From CAADGL01 sp964643885 (lineage in GTDB: Bacteria > Planctomycetota > Phycisphaerae > UBA1845 > Fen-1342), in the NCBI GenBank assembly GCA_964643885.1, contig CAZXUI010000007.1, positions 40,737 through 104,736 on the forward strand: a DNA stretch of 64,000 nucleotides, written 5' to 3'. The notes below the pieces were generated by a model. It made no database searches. It was not told the origin of the DNA and saw nothing but the letters and a program-made list of their open reading frames with translations. Below, piece by piece: positions 50,145 to 59,060 of this stretch. The translations under genes were made by a program, and so were the position numbers. The stretch's first letter is position 1. Each line of letters starts with the position of its first letter.

Positions 50145-53084
50145 ATGAACAGCAGACACCTGATCTGGCTCGCGGCGGCGATGACGATCGTGGCCGCGGG
50201 CTGCGCGCCGCAGACGCGCACCATCAGCACGCGCACGTTGATCTCCGAGATGACGGACCTGCACGCCCTGGCCAGCTTTCCCGAGCCGCCCTACGTGTGC
50301 CGGCAATTCTCGAGCTACGACCGCAAATCGACCACGCCGGACGACCACGAGAGCTGGTTCGCGAACGCAGATGCGGGCCACTACCTGCGGGTCGAGCAGA
50401 ACGACGGCCGGACCGAGTACGTGATGGCGGAGATGGACGGGCCGGGAGCCGTCGTGCGCATCTGGTCCGCCAACCCGCGCGGAACGCTGCGCGTCTATCT
50501 CGACGGCAGCCTGACACCGACGCTCGAGGCGCCGATGACGGAGTTCCTGGGCGGCCGGCTGCCCAAGGCGCCGCTGCCGATCGCCGGAGAGCGCAGCCGC
50601 GGCTGGAACTCGTACCTGCCGATTCCCTACGCCCGGCAATGCAGGATCACGAGCGACCAGGGCGGCTTCTACTACCACGTCAACTACCGCACCTATCCGC
50701 CGGATACGCCGGTCGAGACGGCCACGGCCGAAAGCTACGCAGCCGCGCGGCGCGAGATATTCGCGACGGCGGCCGACCTGGCCTGGCCGCACCTGGTCGG
50801 ACCGGCGGTCGCAGACGACGCGGGCCGGCCGTTTTCGCTCGGGCCGAACGAGACGTACACGGAGGAGTTTCGCGGCCAGCGGGCGATCTGCCAGCTTCAG
50901 ATCGATGCGAGCCGGTTCTCGGCGGAGGATCTGCGGCGCGTCATTCTGACCATCGATTTCGACGGCGAGGAGACGGTCAGTGCGCCGGTGGGCGACTTCT
51001 TCGGGACGGTCCCCGGGGTCAACCCGTATCGCTCGCTTCCGATCGACGTTTCGCCGGAGGGGATTCTGCGCAGCCGCTGGGTCATGCCCTTCCGAAAGGC
51101 GGCACGCGTGCATCTACGCAACCTCGGCTCGCAGACGGTGGCCGGCCGGCTGGCCGTGCGGACCGAGCCGCATCGCTGGACGGAGCGCTCGATGTATTTC
51201 CACGCCAGGTGGCGTCAGAGTGTGGATGTTCCGACGCGGCCGATGATCGACTGGAACTATCTCACCGCCAACGGGCAGGGCGTTTTCGTCGGCGTCTCGT
51301 TCGCGATCGCCAACCCGACCAAGCACTGGTGGGGCGAGGGGGATGAGAAGATATACGTCGACGGCGAGGGCTTTCCGAGTCACTTCGGAACGGGGACCGA
51401 GGACTACTACGGCTATGCCTGGTGCTGTCCGGACGAATTCACGCACGCGTTTCACAATCAGCCGCGCTGCGACGGACCGGGCAACTACGGTCACACCGCG
51501 GTGAACCGCTGGCACATTCTGGATGCGATTCCCTTCACGCGCGAGTTTCGCTTCGACATGGAGCTGTGGCACTGGGACCCGGCCGTGAAAGTGACCATGT
51601 CGGTCGTTCCGTGCTGGTATGCCCGGCCGGGCGGGAGCGACACCTTCGCGGCGATTCAGCCGGAGGACCTGGTGCTGGCGAGCGTTCCGCCCTACGTGGC
51701 GCCGCGCGTGGCGGGGGCGATCGAAGGCGAAGAGATGCGCGTGATCGAGAAAACGGCGCTGGTCGAGCCGCAGTCGATCTCGGGCTGCTCGAACGACCTG
51801 CACATGTGGTGGCACGAGGGCGTCAAGGTCGGTGACCGGCTGGTGCTGGGCTTCGACGTGCCCCAGGCGGGGCGCTACCGCGTGTTGGCGCGGTTCGTCA
51901 CGGCCGGCGATTACGGCATCGCCCAGCTCGCGATCAGCGATCAGCCGCTCGGCGAGCCGATCGACTTTTTCAACGACGGGATCAAGCTGACGGACGAAAT
52001 CGAGCTCGGAACGCTGCAACTGACCAGCGGCGAGAACCGCTTCAGTGCGACGATCACGGGTGCGAACGAGAAGGCGGTCAAAAAGTACCTGTTTGGACTG
52101 GACTACCTCCGCATCGAGCCGGCCGCCGAGGCCCCCGCAGGCGACGAAGCGTCGCGCAGCGAACCGGACGCCGCCGATGAGCACCCGGCCGGCGAGGACG
52201 GCGGCGTCGAGCGGGTCTCATTGCTGGGGCGCGAGCTGCGATCCCTGCCCGCCACGCCGCAGCGCGAGGAGCTGGAGCGGAACCTGACGGCCGCGCGAGA
52301 GCGGCTGGCGGCCAGCCCGGACGATCCGGATGCGCACGTGTGGGTCGGCCGGCGGCTCGGCTACCTCTGGCGGATGAACGAGGCGATCGACGTGTACAGC
52401 CGGGCGATCGAGCGTTTCCCGGATTACGCGCCGCTCTATCGCCATCGCGGGCATCGCTACATCAGCCTGCGGCAGTTCGAGCGGGCGATCGCGGACCTGG
52501 AGCGGGCGGCGGAACTGGCGGCCGGTCAGGAGGACGAGATCGAGCCGGACGGCCAGCCGAACGCGCGCGGCATTCCACTGACCACGCTCAAGTTCAACAT
52601 CTGGTATCACCTGGGGCTGGCGCACTTTCTGAATCGCGATCTCGAGGCGGCGCTGGCCGCGTTTCGAACGTGCCGCGAGCACATCGGCCCGCATGACGAC
52701 AATCTCGTCGCGGTCACGGACTGGCTGTTCATCTGTCTTCAGCGGCTCGGCCGCGACGCGGAAGCGCGCGAGCTGCTCGAGCCGATCCGGGCGGACATGG
52801 AGATCATCGAGAATCACGCCTATCACAAGCGGCTGCTGATGTACAAGGGAGTCGTGCAACCCGAGAGCCTGCTTCGCGACGAGGCCGGCGAGCTGGACCT
52901 GGCGACGCAGGGTTTCGGTGTCGGCAACTGGCTGATTCACACGGGTCAGCGGAAGCGCGGGATCGAGACTCTCGAGAAGGTTGTCGAGGGCAGCTATTGG
53001 CCGGCCTTCGGGTTCATCGCGGCGGAGGTTGAACTCGCGTCGCTGCGGACGAATAGTCACACGCACAGCGCGGGTTCAAACTAA
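50145..53084 (+). CDS. GH172/DUF2961 lipoprotein fused to a TPR domain
   Basis: The product has 979 residues. The lipobox is VAAGC (Cys20). The GH172 domain spans about 45-530, with WWGEGDEKIYVDGEG near 395 and FGTGTEDYYGYAW near 412, matching the smaller GH172 protein at 13089-14135. A beta-sandwich resembling a carbohydrate-binding module follows (about 530-665, GRYRVLARFVTAGDYG). From about 710 to 979 there are TPR helices (NLTAARERLAASPDDPDAHV, EAIDVYSRAIERFPDYAPLY, RAIADLERAAELAA). The TPR part may hold partner proteins at the envelope. Substrate is unknown; GH172 enzymes act on furanosides. GGAG precedes the ATG. Confidence 0.85.
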   Translation: MNSRHLIWLAAAMTIVAAGCAPQTRTISTRTLISEMTDLHALASFPEPPYVCRQFSSYDRKSTTPDDHESWFANADAGHYLRVEQNDGRTEYVMAEMDGPGAVVRIWSANPRGTLRVYLDGSLTPTLEAPMTEFLGGRLPKAPLPIAGERSRGWNSYLPIPYARQCRITSDQGGFYYHVNYRTYPPDTPVETATAESYAAARREIFATAADLAWPHLVGPAVADDAGRPFSLGPNETYTEEFRGQRAICQLQIDASRFSAEDLRRVILTIDFDGEETVSAPVGDFFGTVPGVNPYRSLPIDVSPEGILRSRWVMPFRKAARVHLRNLGSQTVAGRLAVRTEPHRWTERSMYFHARWRQSVDVPTRPMIDWNYLTANGQGVFVGVSFAIANPTKHWWGEGDEKIYVDGEGFPSHFGTGTEDYYGYAWCCPDEFTHAFHNQPRCDGPGNYGHTAVNRWHILDAIPFTREFRFDMELWHWDPAVKVTMSVVPCWYARPGGSDTFAAIQPEDLVLASVPPYVAPRVAGAIEGEEMRVIEKTALVEPQSISGCSNDLHMWWHEGVKVGDRLVLGFDVPQAGRYRVLARFVTAGDYGIAQLAISDQPLGEPIDFFNDGIKLTDEIELGTLQLTSGENRFSATITGANEKAVKKYLFGLDYLRIEPAAEAPAGDEASRSEPDAADEHPAGEDGGVERVSLLGRELRSLPATPQREELERNLTAARERLAASPDDPDAHVWVGRRLGYLWRMNEAIDVYSRAIERFPDYAPLYRHRGHRYISLRQFERAIADLERAAELAAGQEDEIEPDGQPNARGIPLTTLKFNIWYHLGLAHFLNRDLEAALAAFRTCREHIGPHDDNLVAVTDWLFICLQRLGRDAEARELLEPIRADMEIIENHAYHKRLLMYKGVVQPESLLRDEAGELDLATQGFGVGNWLIHTGQRKRGIETLEKVVEGSYWPAFGFIAAEVELASLRTNSHTHSAGSN

Positions 53085-53114
53085 GAGCGGGGCGCCCGCC
53101 GGCCGGCCGGCGGC

Positions 53115-54896
53115 TCAGGCCCGCGCCGCCGGCTGCGGCGGCCGTGCGACGAGCTTGCGGACGACGCCGGAGGCGGGCCAGGCCTGCTGCGCGGCCTGCT
53201 CCATCCGCTCGATCAACCCGGCCGCCTCGTTTCGCAGTTGCTCCGCATCCTGGGAGCGGGCTTCCAGTGCGGCGATCAGCTCCTCGCCGATTTCCTCCAG
53301 CACCTCCCGCAGGCCGGCTCGAAGCGCCTCGAGCGCGACCTGCTCGAGCGACGGCATCAGCAGGCGATCGAGCCAGAACGGCAGTCCCCACGACACGAGC
53401 AGCACCAGGGCCGCATTGACGGCGAAATCCAGACCCAGAAAAGCGCCGCCGGCGACGGCCGCCGAGAAAAACCGCGTCACGACGACGTAGCCGATCAGCG
53501 CCAGCGCGACCAGCGGCAGGAAGACCATCAGAAAGCCCGTCACGCGCCGCAAGGCCCGCCGCCAACGCGATCCGGGCTGGGCCAGGCTGATGCGCAGCCG
53601 CTCCTCGCAGCGCGCGACCACGCGCTCGCGGGCGGGCTCGATCGCCGATTCCAGCAGCGGCCGCACGGCGTCGGGCCGCACGTGTGCCTCGCGCAGCCGC
53701 ACTTCGATCGCATCGAGCTGTGCCTCGAGCCGCCGCTGCGACCACGCGTCCCAGACGGACGAGGCGAGCAATCCGCCCTCCGGGTTCTGCTGCGCGGGCA
53801 CGCCCGAATCACCGGCGGACTGCGGCGCGCCGGATGACGCCTGCCCGGCGGCAAGTTGCAGCGCACGGCCGCCGCGGAGCACGGCGAGTCCGCCTGCGGC
53901 GGCGATAAGCGCATCCAGCCGGCTGCGCTCGCGCGTCACGAGCCGCGCGGCGAGCAGCCGGAGCGACCAGTCGAGACCTTCGGCCAGGAGCGCACACGCC
54001 GCCTGCCAGTCCCGGCGGCAGCCGTCGATCAACTCGCGCCACGAGTCCGCCGCGGGGACGCGCTGCGTCAACCCGCGCAACGAGCCGGCCAGCTCGACCA
54101 GCCGGGCGCGAAAGCCGAGCCGCTCCAGCTCGGCCGCACCGTGCTGAGCATTCAGGTCGCGCAGCAGCGCGTGCAGTTGCTCGAACTCGTCGAGCGAGCC
54201 GTCGGCCCCGGCGGACTCCAGGCAACATGTCGTGAGCACGAGCGGCTGCTCGAAGCCCGCGCCCTCCAGCAGCCGTGTCAGGTCGTCGCGCTGCGACGGG
54301 TCGCCCTCGTCGCTGCGGTTCAGGATAAAGACCCAGCCGTGCCGTGCGCCGCGCTGCTGAAGCAGCCGCCAGCCGGCGTCGTCGCGATAGCGCTCGGGAC
54401 TGACGACGTAGAGCACGAGGTCGACATACGGCAGCCACGCGAGGGCGATGCCGCGATTCTCGCGCACGGCGCTGTCCATGTCGGGCATGTCGAGCCAGAC
54501 CACGTCGCGATACTGCGGGGCCGCGTGCCGCTCGATGCGGACGCGTTCGGCGGGGACCATTTCCGGCAGGCTCGCCAGCGCGATGCTCTCGTGCACGTAC
54601 AGCGTCACCTCGTGGCTGGTCGGGCGCTCGACGCCGGTGCGCGCGATCGGCCGCGCGGCCAGCCGGTTCAGCAGGCTGCTCTTGCCCACGCCCGTCCCGC
54701 CGAAGAACGCGACCACCAGGGGCCGCTGGCGGGCCGCCGCCCGCGTCTGCTCATCCTGAAACAGCTCCGCCGGCGTATGCAGCTCGACCTGCCGCACGTG
54801 CTGCGCATCCGCCTCGTCGAGCCAGCCGTCAGCGCGGGCCCGCTCGCACCAAGCCCCTGCATCGGCCGCGAGGGCGGCGAATTCATCCACGGTCAT
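53115..54896 (-). CDS. Membrane-associated dynamin-like GTPase (second of a pair)
   Basis: The product has 593 residues. The P-loop is GGTGVGKSS (66-74), the G3 motif DMPDMDS (about 136) and the G4 motif NRSD (about 194). A helical region follows with two hydrophobic segments near 452-475 and 490-512 (FLMVFLPLVALALIGYVV; NAALVLLVSWGLPFWL). The C-terminus is helical and charged. The layout suggests a large membrane-remodelling GTPase of dynamin type, though it is divergent. Its start overlaps the end of the upstream GTPase gene by 14 bp. Confidence 0.82.
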   Translation of the reverse strand: MTVDEFAALAADAGAWCERARADGWLDEADAQHVRQVELHTPAELFQDEQTRAAARQRPLVVAFFGGTGVGKSSLLNRLAARPIARTGVERPTSHEVTLYVHESIALASLPEMVPAERVRIERHAAPQYRDVVWLDMPDMDSAVRENRGIALAWLPYVDLVLYVVSPERYRDDAGWRLLQQRGARHGWVFILNRSDEGDPSQRDDLTRLLEGAGFEQPLVLTTCCLESAGADGSLDEFEQLHALLRDLNAQHGAAELERLGFRARLVELAGSLRGLTQRVPAADSWRELIDGCRRDWQAACALLAEGLDWSLRLLAARLVTRERSRLDALIAAAGGLAVLRGGRALQLAAGQASSGAPQSAGDSGVPAQQNPEGGLLASSVWDAWSQRRLEAQLDAIEVRLREAHVRPDAVRPLLESAIEPARERVVARCEERLRISLAQPGSRWRRALRRVTGFLMVFLPLVALALIGYVVVTRFFSAAVAGGAFLGLDFAVNAALVLLVSWGLPFWLDRLLMPSLEQVALEALRAGLREVLEEIGEELIAALEARSQDAEQLRNEAAGLIERMEQAAQQAWPASGVVRKLVARPPQPAARA

Positions 54897-56727
54897 GGCC
54901 GGCCATCCAGGAGGTAAGCTCCGCCTCGGCTGCGGCGAGGCGGGCGGGATCGACCCGCATCAGGTCCGGCTCGTCGAGCGAGCGGGCGGGCGCCCGCAGC
55001 GCGCCGACCATCCGTCCGGCCACCAGCCGCTCACGAACCTCGCGCATCTGCCGCCGCCGCAGCTCGTCGATCTCACGCCGCATGTAACCGCCCAGCGCTC
55101 CCTCCGCAAGCAGACTGGTGAACGCCAGCAGGGCCGGCGCGAGCAGCACGTCGTGATAGCTCAATCCGCCGGTCTTGATCGCGAGCGCCACGCCGGCCAG
55201 GTCGGCCGTCAGACGGCCGGCCCGCAGCGAATTGAGCAGCGCCGGGCGCGACCGGAGCTGCTCGTAGAGCGCCGCCGCCGCCCGGCGGATCTCCGCGTCG
55301 ACCCGCTCGATATGCTCCGCGATGGCCGCGGAGAACTGCTGCCGCAGCGCGGGCTCGTCCCGCTCGAGCCGCCGCGAGAGCCCGCGCCAGAAGACGACGG
55401 CGCCGCCCGATTCGTCGCCTTGGCGAAGGGCGTCGCGGCGCAGGCGCGTGAGCAGCCGGTCGATCGACTCTTCGAGCATGGCGTGCTCGACCCGGGCGGG
55501 ACCCTGCTGGCCGGCCGGGCGGGAGCCGCCCAGCCACGACCGGCCGGCGGAAACCAGCTTTCGCACCGGCCACGTAACGTAGTGGCGCACGCGGCTGAGC
55601 GCCGGCCCGACACCGGGCAGCTCCAGCAGCGTGAGCAGCTCGGCGGCCACCCGGCGGAAGCTGTCATAGCGCTGCGGGTGGTCCAGGAAGTCGCGGCGAT
55701 AGCTCTCCACCAGCTCGTCGAGCGCACCGTCGACGGTGCGGTCCCACTCTGCCGCGGCGGCCTCGATCTGGCGGGCTGGTTCGAGCCACGCGTCCCAATG
55801 GGCACGAAGCAGACGGGCGGCACCGGCGCGACGATCCGTGCGGTCCAGGGCGGCGAGCTGCCGCCGCACGGCCGCGCGCAGCGGCTCGGCCGCCCGGGCG
55901 AGCTGCTCCCATTCGGCCGCCGCCGGACCGCAATACGGCAGCGTGACCAGCGGGGCATCCCGCAGCTCGGCGGCGTATTCGGCCAGGCGCTGGCGCAGCG
56001 AGCCGACGACGACCGGCTCGGCCGCGGCCGGCAGCTTGTTCAGACAGAGCACGACGGAGCGTCGCAGCGGCGCGACAAGCCGCAGAATCTCCCATGCACT
56101 GAGGTCGGAGTATTTTTCCTTGCTGAGGACCACGACCAGCACGTCGGCCAGCGCGACCGGCTCGAGCACGGCCCGCTGATACCGCCGCGCGGCCAGCGAG
56201 TCGAAATCGGGCGTGTCCCAGATCACGCAGCCGGCCAGGCCGCCGCCCGGCGCGACGCGCACCGGCTCCAGAGCGAAGGCGGCCAGCCGGTCGCGGCCGA
56301 GATCGGACACGGCGACTCGCTCGAAGCCGGGCAAGAGCGCATCCGCCCAACTCGCATTCTGTGACTCGCCGTCCGCGATGAACCCCTGGGCGTGGACCGT
56401 CAATCCCGCCAGCGGGCCGACGACGGCCGCCTCGCTCCCGAGAAGCAGGTTCACAACCGTGCTCTTGCCGACCTGTGTCGGGCCGACGACGACGACCTGC
56501 GGCGGGCGGTCGGCCGCATCGGCCAGCCGAACGCACGCCTCGGCCAGCATCAGCTCACCGGCGCGGCGCTCGGCGATGAAGGCGTCCAGGCCTGCTTCTC
56601 CGCCACCGGCGGCGAGCCGCTCATAGCCCGAACGGAGCCGCGCCAGCAGCCGGAGCAGCTCCGAGCGGGGCTCCTGGCCCGCGGGCGGCGGCATACGGAC
56701 GGTTTCGGAGGTCGCGTTCACGCTCAT
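54883..56727 (-). CDS. Dynamin-like GTPase (first of a pair)
   Basis: About 614 residues. The P-loop is GPTQVGKST (near 79), G3 is DTPDFDS (near 168) and G4 is NKLP (near 227). After a long helical region there is a hydrophobic stretch near 504-547 (LAGVALAIKTGGLSYHDVLL, then LLAFTSLLAEGALGG). The start at 56727 (MSVNATSE) lacks a clear ribosome site; nearby alternatives are ATG at 56772 and 56694. The protein is related to, but clearly different from, its partner, and the 14-bp overlap suggests coupled synthesis and possibly a hetero-complex. Confidence 0.82.
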   Translation of the reverse strand: MSVNATSETVRMPPPAGQEPRSELLRLLARLRSGYERLAAGGGEAGLDAFIAERRAGELMLAEACVRLADAADRPPQVVVVGPTQVGKSTVVNLLLGSEAAVVGPLAGLTVHAQGFIADGESQNASWADALLPGFERVAVSDLGRDRLAAFALEPVRVAPGGGLAGCVIWDTPDFDSLAARRYQRAVLEPVALADVLVVVLSKEKYSDLSAWEILRLVAPLRRSVVLCLNKLPAAAEPVVVGSLRQRLAEYAAELRDAPLVTLPYCGPAAAEWEQLARAAEPLRAAVRRQLAALDRTDRRAGAARLLRAHWDAWLEPARQIEAAAAEWDRTVDGALDELVESYRRDFLDHPQRYDSFRRVAAELLTLLELPGVGPALSRVRHYVTWPVRKLVSAGRSWLGGSRPAGQQGPARVEHAMLEESIDRLLTRLRRDALRQGDESGGAVVFWRGLSRRLERDEPALRQQFSAAIAEHIERVDAEIRRAAAALYEQLRSRPALLNSLRAGRLTADLAGVALAIKTGGLSYHDVLLAPALLAFTSLLAEGALGGYMRREIDELRRRQMREVRERLVAGRMVGALRAPARSLDEPDLMRVDPARLAAAEAELTSWMAGHDRG

Positions 56728-56794
56728 GGTATTCTGGTCGCTGCGAGCGAGCTTTGACAGTTTGCGGGGCAAGATTGGCGCTCGCGGGCGCCGT

Positions 56795-56823
56795 TTGCGT
56801 GGGGCGGGCCGCGTTTCTATACT
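56795..56823 (+). promoter_or_regulatory. Sigma-70-like promoter of the FmdB gene
   Basis: TTGCGT at 56795-56800 and TATACT at 56818-56823 are 17 nt apart. The GTG start follows at 56858 with GGGAG upstream. The promoter is divergent from the GTPase pair. Confidence 0.5.
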
Positions 56824-56857
56824 CTGGCGGTCGATCTGGCTGTCTGGGAGCTGGTCC

Positions 56858-57082
56858 GTGCCGATTTACGAGTATACGTGCAACGAGTGCAGCAAGGCCT
56901 TCGAGGAGCTGATCCGCGCGCCGCGTGAGGAGCAGGAGCTCGTCTGCCCGCACTGCGGGTCGGCGAGCCTTTCGCGCCTTCCCAGCGTATTCGCCGCGCG
57001 CAGCGCGGCGGAGGCTGTGCCGCTGCCACGGGGCGGGTGCGGGCGGTGCGGCGATCCGAACGGCCCGTGCGGGCTGACGTAG
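56858..57082 (+). CDS. FmdB-type zinc-ribbon protein
   Basis: The product has 74 residues starting with GTG. It opens MPIYEYTCNECSKAFEELI and has a second CxxC in VCPHCGSASLSRLPSVF, the signature of the FmdB/CxxC_CXXC_SSSS putative regulators. A third Cys-rich cluster (GGCGRCGDPNGPCGL) lies at the C-terminus and may bind another metal. FmdB proteins are thought to be transcription regulators or small RNA/DNA-binding proteins, with roles mostly unproven. Two small membrane-protein genes follow closely. Confidence 0.9.
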   Translation: MPIYEYTCNECSKAFEELIRAPREEQELVCPHCGSASLSRLPSVFAARSAAEAVPLPRGGCGRCGDPNGPCGLT

Positions 57083-57103
57083 GCGGAGTTGGGAGGCGAA
57101 TCA

Positions 57104-57553
57104 GTGGCCCGCGGCGGCGACAAGACGGTTCTGACGACGCAGGCGGGCCTGCTGGCGTGGATTCTCCCGGGGGCGGGCCACTGGCTGCTCGGGCAGCGGG
57201 GCCTGGCGGCGGTCTTCTTCACGGCGATCACATTCTGCTACCTGGCGGGGCTGGCGCTGGGCGGATTGAAAACGTCGGTCAACCCGAAGATCAACCATTG
57301 GCTGTTCCTGGCGGAGCTGGGCGTGGGCGGCTACACGTTCACGTGCTTCGGCCTGAGCCAGACGCTGCCCGACCGGACCGAGTACCTGAGCTACTATCCA
57401 AGCTCCGATCTGTCGCAGATCTACCTGTCGGTCGCGGGCCTGCTGAACGTGCTGGCCGTGCTGGACGCGATGGCCCGGGCCCAGACGGGCGGCTTGCCGG
57501 TCTTCTATCACGAGCTCCGCCGCCGCGCGGGCGAGGCGGAGGGCGGGGGATGA
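57104..57553 (+). CDS. DUF6677-like multi-pass membrane protein
   Basis: About 149 residues starting at GTG 57104, with GGGAGG 8 nt upstream. The N-terminal part LLAWILPGAGHWLLGQRGLAA is typical of small planctomycete membrane proteins grouped as DUF6677 (from memory). About three hydrophobic helices follow, then a charged C-terminus. Function unknown. It begins 21 bp after the FmdB gene, and its stop overlaps the next start (ATGA). Confidence 0.75.
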   Translation: MARGGDKTVLTTQAGLLAWILPGAGHWLLGQRGLAAVFFTAITFCYLAGLALGGLKTSVNPKINHWLFLAELGVGGYTFTCFGLSQTLPDRTEYLSYYPSSDLSQIYLSVAGLLNVLAVLDAMARAQTGGLPVFYHELRRRAGEAEGGG

Positions 57554-57789
57554 GCGAGATTCTGGCGGTGCTGTTTCTGCACCCCATCCAGGTTCCGATC
57601 GTGGCCCGGCTGTGGCTGTTTCTGCCGCTGGCGCTGTGCGTGGCCGCGGTCTATCGGGCGACGCGGGCCCGCACCGCGGCCGAGCTTCCGTGGGCCACGT
57701 TCATCACCTTCATCAACATCGTGCTGGCGATGGTCGCGATCGCGGCCGCCGCCTACATCCTGAACGTGCTCGTGATGTATCTCTCCTAG
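57550..57789 (+). CDS. Small membrane protein
   Basis: The product has 79 residues with two hydrophobic helices (VARLWLFLPLALCVAAVY and FINIVLAMVAIAAAAYILNVLVMYL) separated by a basic loop. No family recognised. The 4-bp overlap with the preceding membrane-protein gene suggests the two form a complex. Confidence 0.78.
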   Translation: MSEILAVLFLHPIQVPIVARLWLFLPLALCVAAVYRATRARTAAELPWATFITFINIVLAMVAIAAAAYILNVLVMYLS

Positions 57790-57881
57790 ATTAGCCAGTC
57801 GGAAATACTGCATCACGTTTCGCAGAGCGCGGATGGCTCGTCCGCTGCGCATCCGAGCGAGTCGCGGGCGAGACGCGCCAT

Positions 57882-57951
57882 CAGAACCCCGTGCGCCAAG
57901 CACGGGGTCAATGGGTCGCAATCGACCCGCCGGTTGGCGCGGCGGGTTCTG
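57882..57951. repeat. 70-bp element CAGAACCC...GGGTTCTG, second copy
   Basis: CAGAACCCCGTGCGCCAAGC begins the element and CCCGCCGGTTGGCGCGGCGG plus GTTCTG ends it. Both ends are hairpins with a GCCAA or GTTGG loop, and the ends are inverted relative to each other. A degenerate GAGCCGCGACC module follows near 57985. The 348-bp interval 57790-58137 otherwise contains no gene. Confidence 0.75.
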
Positions 57952-58137
57952 ACGCGCGGGCGTGCGCGCCCGCAGGTTCTGCTCCGAGCCGCGACCATCC
58001 GCTTGCTCCGAGCCCTGAGCCACCCCCGGCGTTCTCGCCCGCAACCCGCGCCGAACTGAGGCAGACCGGCGCCGTGCGCTCCGCGAGTGGTGCTGCACTC
58101 CTTACGACTGAAATCACCAGCCGTATCGCGTGCGCAG

Positions 58138-58557
58138 TCAGACCAGATAGCGCAGCACGAAAAAAAGCTCCCCGCTGGCCACCGAGATCAGCCAGAGCAC
58201 CAGAAAGCCCCAGGTCACGCCGGCATTGCGGCGAAACCAGCCCGGCCGGCCGGACTTCTCGTCCACGACCGCCAGCAGGAACATGACGATCAGGCCGACC
58301 AGCATGAGCAGGCTGAGGATGCCGTGGCCGGCGGCCAGCAGCTTCATCCAGCTCGCCAGTTGCGGGTCGGCGTCGGTCTTGGCGGCGCGGATGGCCATGT
58401 AGATGACGTTGACGGCGATCTCGAAGATCAGCGCGCCGCCGAGCAGCTTCCAGCGCAGCGGCCCGCCGCGCAGCGCCCCGACGATCACGTAGAGCACGAT
58501 GATCGTCACGAAGATCTCGGAGATCGCGCTGAAGATCGAGAAGGGAGGGATTTCCAT
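58138..58557 (-). CDS. Four-helix membrane protein
   Basis: The product has 139 residues with four hydrophobic segments (IFVTIIVLYVIVGAL; LIFEIAVNVIYMAI; GILSLLMLVGLIVMFLLAVV; FLVLWLISVASGELFFVL). A histidine sits at the start of helix 3 (AAGHG). It loosely recalls DUF420-type proteins, but I cannot assign it. AAGGA lies upstream of the ATG. It is the last gene of a leftward operon, 2 nt after the preceding stop. Confidence 0.78.
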   Translation of the reverse strand: MEIPPFSIFSAISEIFVTIIVLYVIVGALRGGPLRWKLLGGALIFEIAVNVIYMAIRAAKTDADPQLASWMKLLAAGHGILSLLMLVGLIVMFLLAVVDEKSGRPGWFRRNAGVTWGFLVLWLISVASGELFFVLRYLV

Positions 58558-58559
58558 TC

Positions 58560-59060
58560 CTACGATTCCTTTCCGCGCAGCGGGCGGACGCGCAGCCCCC
58601 ACAGCCCATGAAAGCACGCCAGCAGGATGAAGGCGACACTGGCGACGCCGTGCGCGAGCCACAGCGCATACGAGTCCGCCAGCGGCCGGAACTGGCCGTA
58701 GATGCCCGTCAGGCTCGCGACGGCCCACAGGCCCAGGCCGGCCAGGCCGGTCCACCAGGAGAGGGCCTTGCGGCGCAGGGGCCAGACGCGGCCGAGATGC
58801 AGCCAGAGATAGCCGAGGCTGGCGAGCACGGCGAGATCGCCGCTGACGTCATGGGCCAGCAGGACGCTCGCCCGCAGCGGCCCGAGCGTTACGGGGTAGC
58901 AGAAGGCCAGCACACCCGTGACGCTCGCGACGGCCAGCGCGGCGATCAAGGCCAGCAGCCAGAAGCGCGCCAGTGCATTCCGCCGTTCGGCGGGACGCAA
59001 GGCGCTCGCCGATTCCGCGAAAGCGCGGCGCCCGGATTCAGAAGCGCACGCCGGCTCCAT
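58560..59060 (-). CDS. Four-helix membrane protein with histidine pairs (possible heme-b protein)
   Basis: The product has 166 residues with four predicted helices. Histidines occur as LLAHDVSGDL, LWLHLGRVW, LWLAHGVASV and ACFHGLWG, one near each helix, which could provide two bis-His heme b sites as in DUF4405-like cytochromes. A basic loop (RVWPLRRKALSW) separates the helix pairs. The heme role is inference. The start overlaps the upstream pseudopilin gene by 23 bp. Confidence 0.72.
   Translation of the reverse strand: MEPACASESGRRAFAESASALRPAERRNALARFWLLALIAALAVASVTGVLAFCYPVTLGPLRASVLLAHDVSGDLAVLASLGYLWLHLGRVWPLRRKALSWWTGLAGLGLWAVASLTGIYGQFRPLADSYALWLAHGVASVAFILLACFHGLWGLRVRPLRGKES

Noticed and set aside
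53096..53113. GC palindrome CGCCGGCCGGCCGGCG between convergent genes as a terminator
   Set aside because: No T tract on either strand and it overlaps the compact space between genes; such palindromes are common at this GC content.
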